NCBI RefSeq assembly: GCF_030209435.1
Contig: NZ_JARVRX010000001.1
Location: 62,001 to 126,000 of the forward strand
Direction of reading: 5' to 3'
DNA from: Mycolicibacterium sp. lyk4-40-TYG-92
Lineage (GTDB): Bacteria; Actinomycetota; Actinomycetes; Mycobacteriales; Mycobacteriaceae
DNA: 64,000 nucleotides
Under the pieces are notes generated by a model. The model made no database searches, was not told the DNA's origin, and worked only from the letters and a program-made list of their open reading frames with translations. Position 1 is the stretch's first letter; every line of letters begins with the position of its first letter. Below are positions 54,762 to 63,184 of this stretch, piece after piece. The position numbers and the translations under genes were made by a program.

Positions 54762-55670
54762 GTGGAAATCCGCGTCATCGGGCGCGGAGCCCTCGCCGGC
54801 CTGATCGCCGGCATGCTGGGGTTCCTGTTTGCCTGGATTTTTGCTGAACCCACCATCGACAAGGCCATCGACTACGAGTCCGGCCGCATGAACGTGCTCT
54901 CGACCGTCCACACGGCCATGGGTCATCCGGTCGAGCCGGACGGGCCGGAGCTGTTCAGTCGATCCATCCAGTCGGGTGTCGGTGCCGCCACCGGCATCAT
55001 CGCGTTCTCTGTGGCGATGGGTGCGCTGGTGGCCGTCGCATACCTGGTGCTGCACGGCCGGTTCGGGGTCCGGCCCAAGGTGCTCGGCTGGACCGTGGCC
55101 GGTTTCGGCTTCCTGGGCGTCTACCTGCTGCCGTTCGTGAAGTACCCGTCGAACCCACCCGCCATCGGCCATGAATTCACCATGGAAGCCCGCGGCTTCC
55201 TGTACCTGGGAATGGTGTGGGGGTCGCTGACGCTGCTGGGCCTCGCGGTGTTCGCGGCGCGCAAGCTGTCCGGGAAGGTCGGCTGGGCGCGTGCGGTCGG
55301 CATCGCGGTGCTCGGGTTCTTCGTGTTGTACGGCGGCCTCTTGGCGGCCCTGCCGTCGCTGGGCGATCTGGCCGCCAACGTCGAGCACTCCGGTGAGTTC
55401 GGTTTCGCGCGCGCCGCGACCGAGACGCCGCAGCCGATCACCAACACGTTCCCGGCGCCGGTGACCGTCGACGGCAAGGTCTACGCCCCCGGGCAGCTGA
55501 TCTACCCGGGCTTCGACGCCGACCTGCTGTGGAAGTTCCGGTGGTACTCGCTGATCGACCAGGCGCTGATCTGGGCCGTCATCGGGCTGGTGTTCGGCGG
55601 GCTCGTCGACCGCTACCTCGGTGGCGCCAGGAAGCCCGTTCCGGCGCAGGACGTGACAGCCGCCGTCTGA
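54762..55670 (+). CDS. cbtA: CbtA, cobalt transporter membrane subunit
   Basis: A 302-aa protein with about six to seven transmembrane helices. It begins MEIRVIGRGALAGLIAGMLGFLFAWIFAEP with the acidic/His residues typical of CbtA. GTG at 54762, 15 bp after cbtB, so both share the riboswitch-controlled mRNA. Predicted cobalt importer. Confidence 0.9.
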   Translation: MEIRVIGRGALAGLIAGMLGFLFAWIFAEPTIDKAIDYESGRMNVLSTVHTAMGHPVEPDGPELFSRSIQSGVGAATGIIAFSVAMGALVAVAYLVLHGRFGVRPKVLGWTVAGFGFLGVYLLPFVKYPSNPPAIGHEFTMEARGFLYLGMVWGSLTLLGLAVFAARKLSGKVGWARAVGIAVLGFFVLYGGLLAALPSLGDLAANVEHSGEFGFARAATETPQPITNTFPAPVTVDGKVYAPGQLIYPGFDADLLWKFRWYSLIDQALIWAVIGLVFGGLVDRYLGGARKPVPAQDVTAAV

Positions 55671-55727
55671 CGATTGCGGTTGCCGCGCACTACAGTTCGA
55701 GGCGTACCGACACAGAAAGGCGACAGC

Positions 55728-56123
55728 ATGCTGGTTGTCACGACGAATGACCTGCCCGGGTGGGAGATTCAGCGGGTCTGCGGTGAGGTGTTCGGCCTCA
55801 CCGTCCGGTCCCGGAACGCCTTCGCACAGATGGGCGCCGGCTTCAAGGCGATGTTCGGCGGCGAGCTGCAGGGCATGACCAAGAACCTCGCCGAGAGCCG
55901 CAACGAGGCCATGGGCCGGTTGCTTCAGGAATGTCAGGCCCGCGGCGGCAATGCCATCATCGGAATGCGGTTCGACACCACCGAGATCGGCGATGTGTGG
56001 ACCGAGATCTGCGCGTATGGCACTGCGGTGCAAGCAGTTCCGGTCACCGACGCGGCCCGCTACACCGCACAGCAGTTGGGTTACGGCGGCGGCCCGGGCC
56101 CGGCGCAGGGCCCGACAGGGTAA
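55728..56123 (+). CDS. YbjQ/UPF0145 family protein
   Basis: A 131-aa protein starting MLVVTTNDLPGWEIQRVCGEVFGLTVRS. The YbjQ fold signature includes GNAIIGMRFDT and an EICAYGTAV strand. These pentameric proteins may bind metals; function unknown. ATG at 55728 follows AAAGG. It lies between cbtA and the metE riboswitch, whose outer stem begins 8 nt after its stop, and could be part of the cbt transcript. Confidence 0.88.
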   Translation: MLVVTTNDLPGWEIQRVCGEVFGLTVRSRNAFAQMGAGFKAMFGGELQGMTKNLAESRNEAMGRLLQECQARGGNAIIGMRFDTTEIGDVWTEICAYGTAVQAVPVTDAARYTAQQLGYGGGPGPAQGPTG

Positions 56124-56130
56124 TCTCCTC

Positions 56131-56345
56131 GGCGCAGCTGGTTTGCCAATGACGCTTCGGCGTCTGCGGCGTCGAATGGCGGGGAATCGCCATGAGAGGG
56201 AACCCGGTGGGAATCCGGGACTGTCCCGCAGCGGTATGCAGGAACGACCGCCGTCATCCGCACTGATCCACGGATTGGGAAGCGACGGCCACTAGGTGCA
56301 CCCGAGGGTGCGTGCCTGCGAGTCCGAAGACCTGCCAGCTGTGCC
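56131..56345 (+). promoter_or_regulatory. cobalamin riboswitch controlling metE
   Basis: Outer stem GGCGCAGCTGG (56131-56141) with CCAGCTGTGCC (56335-56345), 11 pairs with one G-U. Inside are the canonical GAGGGAACCCGGTGGGAATC, GGGACTGTCCCGCAGCGGT, GCCACTA and CGAGTCCGAAGACCTGCCAG blocks. This is a full-length AdoCbl riboswitch, as known upstream of mycobacterial metE. The expression platform lies in 56346-56460. The whole 344-bp gap is leader RNA with no other gene. Confidence 0.95.
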
Positions 56346-56467
56346 GGATGCGCCGCGTCCGGCGGTGCATCGCCTCGTGGAATGGGCAGTCGCCGAGGGC
56401 GGTTTGCGCTGCCTTCGATGGATGTCCTTGGGCGGTGCGCACTTCCGTCGCATGTGAAGGACGTCAG

Positions 56468-58723
56468 TTGTCAACACCATTCACCGCAACCATTCTGGGT
56501 GCGCCTCGCATCGGCCCGAACCGTGAACTCAAGCGGGCCGTCGAACGCTATTGGGCCGGCCGGATCGACCGGGCCGCGCTCGACGAGATCGCCGCGGGCC
56601 TGCGCCGCGACACCCTCGCCGCGCTGGCGGCCGCCGGACTGGATTCCGTTCCGGTCAACACGTTTTCCTACTACGACCAGGTTCTCGACACCGCGGTACT
56701 GCTCGGTGCGCTGCCGGCCCGCGTTCAGGGCGTCAGTGACGACTTGGATCGCTACTTCGCCGCGGCTCGCGGCACGGCGGACATCGCACCGCTGGAGATG
56801 ACCAAATGGTTCGACACCAACTACCACTACATCGTCCCGGAGATCGGTCCGGACACCGCGTTCGCACTGAACCCGGCCAAGGTGCTGACCGAGCTCAAAG
56901 AAGCTCAGAAACAGGGTGTTTCGGCCCGGCCCGTGCTCGTCGGGCCGGTCACCTTCCTGGCGTTGAGCAAGGCAGTCGACGGCGCCGCGGCACCCATCGA
57001 GCGCATCGGTGAGTTGCTACCGCTGTATGTCGACCTGCTGGGTCAACTCGCGGATGCGGGTGCCGAGTGGGTGCAGGTCGACGAACCGGTGCTGGTCACC
57101 GACATCCTCGACAATGGGGCCGAACTGGCCGAGCAGGTCTACACGACGCTCGCGGGCGCGACCAAACGCCCCGCGATCCTGGTCGCCACCTACTTCGGTG
57201 AGCTGGGTGCCGCGCTGCCCGCACTGGCCCGTACCCAGATCGACGGTATAGCAGTTGATTTCGTCGCCGGCGGAGACCAGCCGATAGCGGGCCTGGCGGA
57301 CAAACTCCTGGTCGCGGGCATCGTCGACGGTCGTAACATCTGGCGCACCAACCTGGAAACCGCGCTGGCGCGGTTGGGTGCGCTGGCCGGGTCGGCGAAG
57401 GCTGTTGCGGTGTCGACGTCGTGCTCGACGCTGCACGTGCCGTATTCCCTTGAGCTGGAAACAGATCTGGATGACGCCCTGCGCAGCTGGCTGGCGTTCG
57501 GCGCCGAGAAGGTCCGTGAAGTGGCGACGCTGGCCACCGCGCTGCGCGAGGGACGAGACTCGGTTGCCGCTCGGCTCGAGGCGTCCAACCAGGCGGTCGC
57601 GTCGCGGACGCACGACCCGCGGCTGCACAACGCCGCGGTCCGATCACGATTGGCGTCGGTGCTGTCCGGAGGCCTCGAGCGTCGGCCGGCTGCTGAGCGC
57701 CGTCAGGCGCAGGATGCCCGGCTGAACCTGCCGTCGCTGCCGACCACCACCATCGGCTCGTTCCCGCAGACCGCCGACATCCGCAAGGCGCGCGCTGCAC
57801 TGGTGGCCGGCGAGATCGATGAAGCCGAGTACACCGATCGGATGAAGGCCGAAGTCGAGACGGTCATCCGGTTGCAGGAGGAGCTCGGCCTGGACGTGCT
57901 GGTGCACGGCGAGCCCGAGCGCAACGACATGGTGCAGTACTTCGCCGAGCAACTGGACGGCTTCTTCGCCACGAAGAGCGGCTGGGTGCAGTCGTACGGC
58001 AGCCGCTGCGTACGTCCGCCCGTGCTGTTCGGTGACGTCACGCGCCAGCAGCCGATGACGGTCGAGTGGGCCAAGTACGCACAGACGCTCACCGACAAGC
58101 CGGTCAAGGGCATGCTCACCGGCCCGGTGACCATCCTGGCGTGGTCCTTCGTTCGCGACGATCAGCCGCTGGCCGACTCTGCCAACCAGGTGGCCCTGGC
58201 CATCCGCGACGAGACGGTCGATCTGCAGTCGGCGGGTATCGCGATCATCCAGGTCGACGAGCCCGCGCTGCGTGAGCTGCTGCCGCTGCGGAACGCCGAC
58301 AAGGCGGCCTACCTGAAGTGGGCGGTGGACGCGTTCCGGTTGTCGACCTCGGGGGTCAGCGACGAGACCCAGATCCACACCCACCTCTGCTACTCGGAGT
58401 TCGGTGAGGTCATCGGCGCCATCGCAGACCTCGACGCCGACGTGACGTCGATCGAGGCGGCGCGTTCGCACATGGAGGTGCTCGACGACCTCAATGGCAT
58501 CGGGTTCGCGGGCAGCGTCGGGCCCGGGGTGTACGACATCCACTCGCCGCGGGTACCCACTGTCGACGAGATGGCGACGTCGCTGCGCCATGCGCTGAAT
58601 GCCGTTCCGGCGGAACGGCTGTGGGTGAACCCGGACTGCGGTCTGAAGACCCGGAAGACCGATGAGGTGACCGAGTCACTGCGGAACCTGGTGCAGGCAG
58701 CGCAGTTGGTCCGCGCCACGTAG
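56468..58723 (+). CDS. metE: cobalamin-independent methionine synthase
   Basis: A 751-aa protein. Duplicated TIM-barrel halves: [24 protein letters not shown] and [10 protein letters not shown] in the N-terminal half, [10 protein letters not shown] at the start of the second, and zinc-ligand HLCYSEFG plus [10 protein letters not shown] near the end. It methylates homocysteine from 5-methyl-tetrahydrofolate-triglutamate without B12. The start is TTG at 56468 behind GAAGGAC. The longer frame back to 56312 is rejected because it reads the riboswitch. B12 should repress it. Confidence 0.95.
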   Translation: MSTPFTATILGAPRIGPNRELKRAVERYWAGRIDRAALDEIAAGLRRDTLAALAAAGLDSVPVNTFSYYDQVLDTAVLLGALPARVQGVSDDLDRYFAAARGTADIAPLEMTKWFDTNYHYIVPEIGPDTAFALNPAKVLTELKEAQKQGVSARPVLVGPVTFLALSKAVDGAAAPIERIGELLPLYVDLLGQLADAGAEWVQVDEPVLVTDILDNGAELAEQVYTTLAGATKRPAILVATYFGELGAALPALARTQIDGIAVDFVAGGDQPIAGLADKLLVAGIVDGRNIWRTNLETALARLGALAGSAKAVAVSTSCSTLHVPYSLELETDLDDALRSWLAFGAEKVREVATLATALREGRDSVAARLEASNQAVASRTHDPRLHNAAVRSRLASVLSGGLERRPAAERRQAQDARLNLPSLPTTTIGSFPQTADIRKARAALVAGEIDEAEYTDRMKAEVETVIRLQEELGLDVLVHGEPERNDMVQYFAEQLDGFFATKSGWVQSYGSRCVRPPVLFGDVTRQQPMTVEWAKYAQTLTDKPVKGMLTGPVTILAWSFVRDDQPLADSANQVALAIRDETVDLQSAGIAIIQVDEPALRELLPLRNADKAAYLKWAVDAFRLSTSGVSDETQIHTHLCYSEFGEVIGAIADLDADVTSIEAARSHMEVLDDLNGIGFAGSVGPGVYDIHSPRVPTVDEMATSLRHALNAVPAERLWVNPDCGLKTRKTDEVTESLRNLVQAAQLVRAT

Positions 58724-58734
58724 CAATGCAAACG

Positions 58735-58771
58735 CTGTGCCCCGGAATCCGGTTCAGATTCCGGGGCACAG
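58735..58771 (+). terminator. strong hairpin after metE
   Basis: Perfect 15-bp stem CTGTGCCCCGGAATC (58735-58749) with GATTCCGGGGCACAG (58757-58771) and a 7-nt loop, 11 bp after the metE stop. The T-tract is minimal (TTG), yet the stem is the strongest in the window. Confidence 0.8.
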
Positions 58772-58832
58772 TTGCCTGCGGTGGCAACAGAAATAAATCG
58801 GACGGTCGGCGCCTTTTGCTCCTTAGGCTGGT

Positions 58833-58845
58833 ATCGGAACCCGAT
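58833..58845. promoter_or_regulatory. short palindrome upstream of the oxidoreductase
   Basis: ATCGG-AAC-CCGAT, a perfect 5-bp inverted repeat just downstream of TAGGCT (a possible -10) and 13 bp before ATG at 58859. Possible operator. Confidence 0.3.
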
Positions 58846-58858
58846 CGGAGACAGATAG

Positions 58859-59776
58859 ATGTCGAGAACTGTGCAGTTCGCCGAATACGGCACACCTGAG
58901 GTCTTGCGAGTGGTCGACGCCGAGCCACCGGTACCCGGGCCGACCCAGGTACGGATCGCGGTGCGCGCCGCGGGCGTGAACCCGATCGACTGGAAGATCG
59001 TCGCCGGGTACATGCGTGAACTGATTCCGCTCGAACTACCCGCAGGTGTGGGCTCCGATGTCGCGGGTGTCGTTGATGCCGTCGGTTCCGAGGTCACTGA
59101 GTGGGCTGTGGGCGACGAGGTCCTGGGCCGATCGACCACCGGCGCGTTCGCTGATTACGCGCTCGCCGAGTCGGCCGACGTCGTCCGCAAGCCCGCCGGT
59201 GTGTCTTGGGACGTGGCGGGCTCACTGGCGGGTGCCGGTGGCACTGCGTATGCCGTGCTCAAGAAGCTCGGCGTCAAAGCAGGTGAGACGCTGCTCATCC
59301 ATGCGGCTGCGGGCGGAGTGGGAACGTTCGCCGTTCAGCTCGCGAAGGCCCAAGGCGTCAATGTCATTGGTACGGCAGGCGAATCCAATCAGGAATACCT
59401 GCGTTCGCTCGGCGCGACGCCGGTCGTCTACGGCGACGGCCTGCTCGAAAGGGTCCGCGCTGCTGCTCCCGGTGGCGTGGATGCCGTTCTCGACGCCTCC
59501 GGCCGCGGGGAGATTCCACTGTCCATAGAACTCACCGGCAATCCGGGGCGCGTTCTCACCCTGGTGGCCTTCGACGCCGCGGCCACCGGTATTCAAGTAC
59601 ACGCCGGTGGCTCGGGCAGCGAACTCGGCGCGGCCCTTCGCGAACTTGCCGCACTCGCAGGCCAGGCGCGGCTCGTCGTCCCGATCAGCCAGACTTTCCC
59701 GCTGACCGAAGCTGCGGCCGCGCTGTCCGCAAGCATGACGGGTCATGGTCACGGCAAGATCGCCATCGTGCCGTGA
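58859..59776 (+). CDS. NADP-dependent zinc-independent alcohol dehydrogenase / quinone oxidoreductase family
   Basis: A 305-aa MDR-superfamily protein. GroES-like N-terminal domain with NPIDWKI, then the Rossmann domain with the AAAGGVGTFAVQLAKAQG motif (about residues 144-161). It lacks the structural-zinc cysteines, so it is of the quinone-oxidoreductase type, reducing quinones or enones with NADPH. ATG at 58859 follows GGAGA. It is a single gene after the metE hairpin, convergent with pyc over a 12-bp gap. Confidence 0.88.
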   Translation: MSRTVQFAEYGTPEVLRVVDAEPPVPGPTQVRIAVRAAGVNPIDWKIVAGYMRELIPLELPAGVGSDVAGVVDAVGSEVTEWAVGDEVLGRSTTGAFADYALAESADVVRKPAGVSWDVAGSLAGAGGTAYAVLKKLGVKAGETLLIHAAAGGVGTFAVQLAKAQGVNVIGTAGESNQEYLRSLGATPVVYGDGLLERVRAAAPGGVDAVLDASGRGEIPLSIELTGNPGRVLTLVAFDAAATGIQVHAGGSGSELGAALRELAALAGQARLVVPISQTFPLTEAAAALSASMTGHGHGKIAIVP

Positions 59777-59788
59777 CCGTGGCCTGGA

Positions 59789-62700
59789 TCAGCTGACCAC
59801 CACAAGCAGGTCGTTGCCCTCGACACTTGCGGTGGGCGCCACCGCAATCCGCTCGACGGTGCCGGCCTTTGGCGACGTGATCGCGGCTTCCATCTTCATC
59901 GCTTCGATGGTTGCCACCGTCTGACCGGCGTTCACGGCATCCCCGACAGCTATCCCGATCGTCACGACACCCGCGAAGGGCGCGGCGATGTGATCGGGGT
60001 TGCCTCGGTCAGCCTTGTCCGCAGCGGGCACGGCGCTGTCGATCGACCTGTCCCGCACCTGGATCGGGCGCAGCTGTCCGTTCAGCAGGCACAGCACGGT
60101 CCGCATCCCACGATCATCGGGTTCGGAGACGGCCTCCAGCCCGATGAGCAGTTCGACGCCCTTCTCCAACTTGACCCGGTGCTCCTCGCCGCGCCGCAGC
60201 CCGTAGAAGAACTGGTTGGCGCTCAGGCTGGAGGTGTCGCCGAACCGCTCTCGGTGCGAGAGGAATTCGCGGGTCGGCCCGGGGAACAGCAAGCGGTTGA
60301 GGGCGGCGCGGCGGGTTGGTCCGGGTTGGGCGAGTTCGGTGTAGTCCTGGGGCGTCAGTTCGGCACTTGGCTTCTGCTGTGCGCGACCTTGAAGGGCCTT
60401 GGTGCGCAACGGCTCCGGCCAGCCACCGGCCGGATCGCCGAGTTCGCCGCGGAAGAAGCCGATCACCGACTCCGGAATGTCGTAGCGATCGGGATCGGCT
60501 GCGAACTCCTCGGCACTGATCCCGGCGCCGGCCAGCGCCAGCGCCAGGTCACCGACCACCTTGCTCGACGGGGTCACCTTCACGAGTCGGCCCAGGATGT
60601 GATCCGCTCCGGCGTAAGCGTTCTCGATGTCCTCGAACCGGCCGCCCAGCCCGAGCGCGACGGCCTGGGTGCGGAGATTGCTGAGCTGCCCGCCCGGGAT
60701 CTCGTGGGAGTACACGCGGCCCGTCGGCGCCGGCAGACCGGCTTCGAACGGCGCGTACACCCGGCGTAGCGCTTCCCAGTAGGGTTCCAGTTCACAGACA
60801 TTGGCCAGCGACAGCCCGGTGTCGTGCTCGGTGTGTGCCGCTGCCGCGACGATCGAACTCAACGCAGGCTGGCTGGTGGTGCCGGCCAGGGGAGCCGCAG
60901 CACCGTCGACAGCCGAGGCGCCTGCCTGCCAGGCGGCAAGGTACGTCGCCAGCTGGCCACCCGGGGTGTCGTGCGTGTGGACGTGCACGGGCAGATCGAA
61001 CCGGGACCGCAACGACGACACCAGGGTTGCCGCCGCCGGCGGTCGCAGCAGACCCGCCATGTCCTTGATGGCCAGCACGTGCGCGCCGGCGTCGACGATC
61101 TGCTCGGCCAGCTTGAGCCAGTAGTCCAGCGTGTACAGCGTCTCGTTCGGATCGGACAGATCGCCGGTGTAGGACATCGCCACTTCGGCCACCGCGCAGC
61201 CGGTTTCACGCACGGCATCGATCGCCGGGCGCATCGATTCCACGTTGTTCAGCGCGTCGAAGATCCGGAAGATATCGACGCCCGTGGCCGTGGCTTCCTG
61301 CACGAACGCCGACGTGACCGACACCGGATAGGGCGTGTAGCCGACGGTGTTGCGCCCCCGTAGCAGCATCTGCAGGCAGATGTTGGGCATTGCCTCCCGC
61401 AGTGCGGCGAGGCGTTCCCATGGGTCCTCCTTCAGGAACCGAAGTGCCACATCGTAAGTCGCGCCGCCCCAGCATTCGACTGACAGCAGCTCGGGCATCA
61501 TCCGCGCCACGTAGGGGGCCACCTTGACCAGGCCCGAAGTACGTACCCGGGTGGCCAGCAGCGACTGGTGGGCGTCGCGGAATGTGGTGTCGGTGACCCA
61601 CAGTCGCGGCGATTCCCGCAGCGCTGCTGCAAATCGCCCCGGACCCAACTCGGTCAGCAGCTGCTTGCTGCCCGCCGGTGCCGGAGCCGACAGGTCGATC
61701 GCCGGGAGCTTGTCCCGCGGATACACCGCGGACTGCCGCACGCCGTGTGGGTTGTTGACGGTGACATCGGCGAGGTAGTTGAGAATGCGGGTGCCGCGAT
61801 CCTCTGGGATATGCGCGGTCAACAGCTGCGGCCGCTCGTCGATGAACGACGTCGACACATGGCCCGCGGCGAAGTCAGGGTCGTCCAGAACCGCTTGCAG
61901 GAAGGGGATGTTCGTCGACACCCCGCGGATGCGGAACTCGGCAAGAGCACGGCGAGCGCGCCTGACCGCGGTCGCGAAGTCGTGACCCCGGCAGGTGAGT
62001 TTGACCAACATCGAGTCGAAATGCGCACTGATCTCGGCGCCGACATGGGTGCCGCCGTCCAATCGGACTCCGGCGCCGCCGGGACTGCGGTAGGCGGTGA
62101 TCCGGCCGGTGTCCGGGCGGAACCCGTTGGCGGGGTCTTCGGTGGTGATTCGGCACTGCATGGCCGCGCCACGGATCCGGACGCTGTCCTGACTCAGCCC
62201 GAGGTCCGAGAGCGACTGTCCGGCCGCGATCCGCAACTGGGATGCCACCAGGTCCACATCGGTGATCTCCTCGGTCACCGTGTGCTCCACCTGAATCCGG
62301 GGATTGCATTCGATGAACACGTGGTGGCCACGCTCGTCGAGCAGGAACTCGATGGTGCCGGCGCAGAAGTACCGGATCTGACGCGCGAATGCCACTGCGT
62401 CCGAACAGATACGGGCCCGTAGCTCGTCACTCACGTTCGGCGCCGGCGCCAGTTCGATGACCTTCTGGTGTCGCCGCTGCACACTGCAGTCGCGCTCGAA
62501 GAGGTGGATCACCTCGCCGGTGCCGTCGGCCAGGATCTGTACCTCGATATGGCGGGGATTGAGTACTGCCTGCTCGAGGTAGACCATCGGGTCGCCGAAT
62601 GCCGATTCTGCTTCGCGTGAGGCCGCCTCGACGGCCTCGGCCAGATCGGCGGGCTCGGAGACGCGCCGCATGCCGCGGCCGCCGCCGCCGGAGACCGCCT

Positions 62701-63184
62701 TGACGAACAGCGGAAAATCCATATCGGCTGCGGCCGTGAGCAGTTCGTCGACCGATGCCGATGGCTCGGACGAGGTGAGCACCGGCAGCCCGGCGGCGCG
62801 GGCCGCCGCGATGGCGCTGGCCTTGTTGCCGGCGAGCTCCAGCACGTCGGCGCTGGGGCCGACGAACGTGATGCCGGCGGCAGCGCAGGCCGACGCCAAT
62901 TCCGGGTTCTCCGAAAGGAATCCGTACCCGGGGTAGACGGCGTCGGCGCCGGACAGCTGGGCGACGCGGATGATCTCGGGCACCGTGAGGTAGGCGCGTA
63001 CCGGGTGGCCGGGTTCGCCGATCTGGTAGGACTCGTCGGCCTTCAGCCGGTGTGGGGAGTTCCGGTCCTCGTGTGCGTACACTGCCACGGTCGCGATGCC
63101 CATTTCGTAGGCGGCCCGGAAGGCCCGGATCGCGATCTCACCACGATTGGCGACGAGGACTTTGTGGATCGCGTGCTCAGGCAA
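59789..63184 (-). CDS. pyc: pyruvate carboxylase
   Basis: A 1131-aa single-chain enzyme. Biotin carboxylase domain (1-460; KVLVANRGEIAIRAF, ATP-grasp GGGGRGMRR, ERDCSVQRRHQKVIE), carboxyltransferase barrel (about 535-800; TDTTFRDAHQSLLATR, with the metal-binding HTHDTPGGQ), and biotin carrier domain with Lys1097 in EAMKMEA. It makes oxaloacetate from pyruvate. The start appears to be TTG at 63184, overlapping prpC by 8 bp; a few residues precede KVLVANRG. No better ATG or GTG exists before that motif. Confidence 0.95.
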   Translation of the reverse strand: MPEHAIHKVLVANRGEIAIRAFRAAYEMGIATVAVYAHEDRNSPHRLKADESYQIGEPGHPVRAYLTVPEIIRVAQLSGADAVYPGYGFLSENPELASACAAAGITFVGPSADVLELAGNKASAIAAARAAGLPVLTSSEPSASVDELLTAAADMDFPLFVKAVSGGGGRGMRRVSEPADLAEAVEAASREAESAFGDPMVYLEQAVLNPRHIEVQILADGTGEVIHLFERDCSVQRRHQKVIELAPAPNVSDELRARICSDAVAFARQIRYFCAGTIEFLLDERGHHVFIECNPRIQVEHTVTEEITDVDLVASQLRIAAGQSLSDLGLSQDSVRIRGAAMQCRITTEDPANGFRPDTGRITAYRSPGGAGVRLDGGTHVGAEISAHFDSMLVKLTCRGHDFATAVRRARRALAEFRIRGVSTNIPFLQAVLDDPDFAAGHVSTSFIDERPQLLTAHIPEDRGTRILNYLADVTVNNPHGVRQSAVYPRDKLPAIDLSAPAPAGSKQLLTELGPGRFAAALRESPRLWVTDTTFRDAHQSLLATRVRTSGLVKVAPYVARMMPELLSVECWGGATYDVALRFLKEDPWERLAALREAMPNICLQMLLRGRNTVGYTPYPVSVTSAFVQEATATGVDIFRIFDALNNVESMRPAIDAVRETGCAVAEVAMSYTGDLSDPNETLYTLDYWLKLAEQIVDAGAHVLAIKDMAGLLRPPAAATLVSSLRSRFDLPVHVHTHDTPGGQLATYLAAWQAGASAVDGAAAPLAGTTSQPALSSIVAAAAHTEHDTGLSLANVCELEPYWEALRRVYAPFEAGLPAPTGRVYSHEIPGGQLSNLRTQAVALGLGGRFEDIENAYAGADHILGRLVKVTPSSKVVGDLALALAGAGISAEEFAADPDRYDIPESVIGFFRGELGDPAGGWPEPLRTKALQGRAQQKPSAELTPQDYTELAQPGPTRRAALNRLLFPGPTREFLSHRERFGDTSSLSANQFFYGLRRGEEHRVKLEKGVELLIGLEAVSEPDDRGMRTVLCLLNGQLRPIQVRDRSIDSAVPAADKADRGNPDHIAAPFAGVVTIGIAVGDAVNAGQTVATIEAMKMEAAITSPKAGTVERIAVAPTASVEGNDLLVVVS

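Noticed and set aside
56312..56467. N-terminal extension of metE to 803 aa
   Set aside because: The extension translates the 3' part of the cobalamin riboswitch and its expression platform; family starts fit TTG at 56468.
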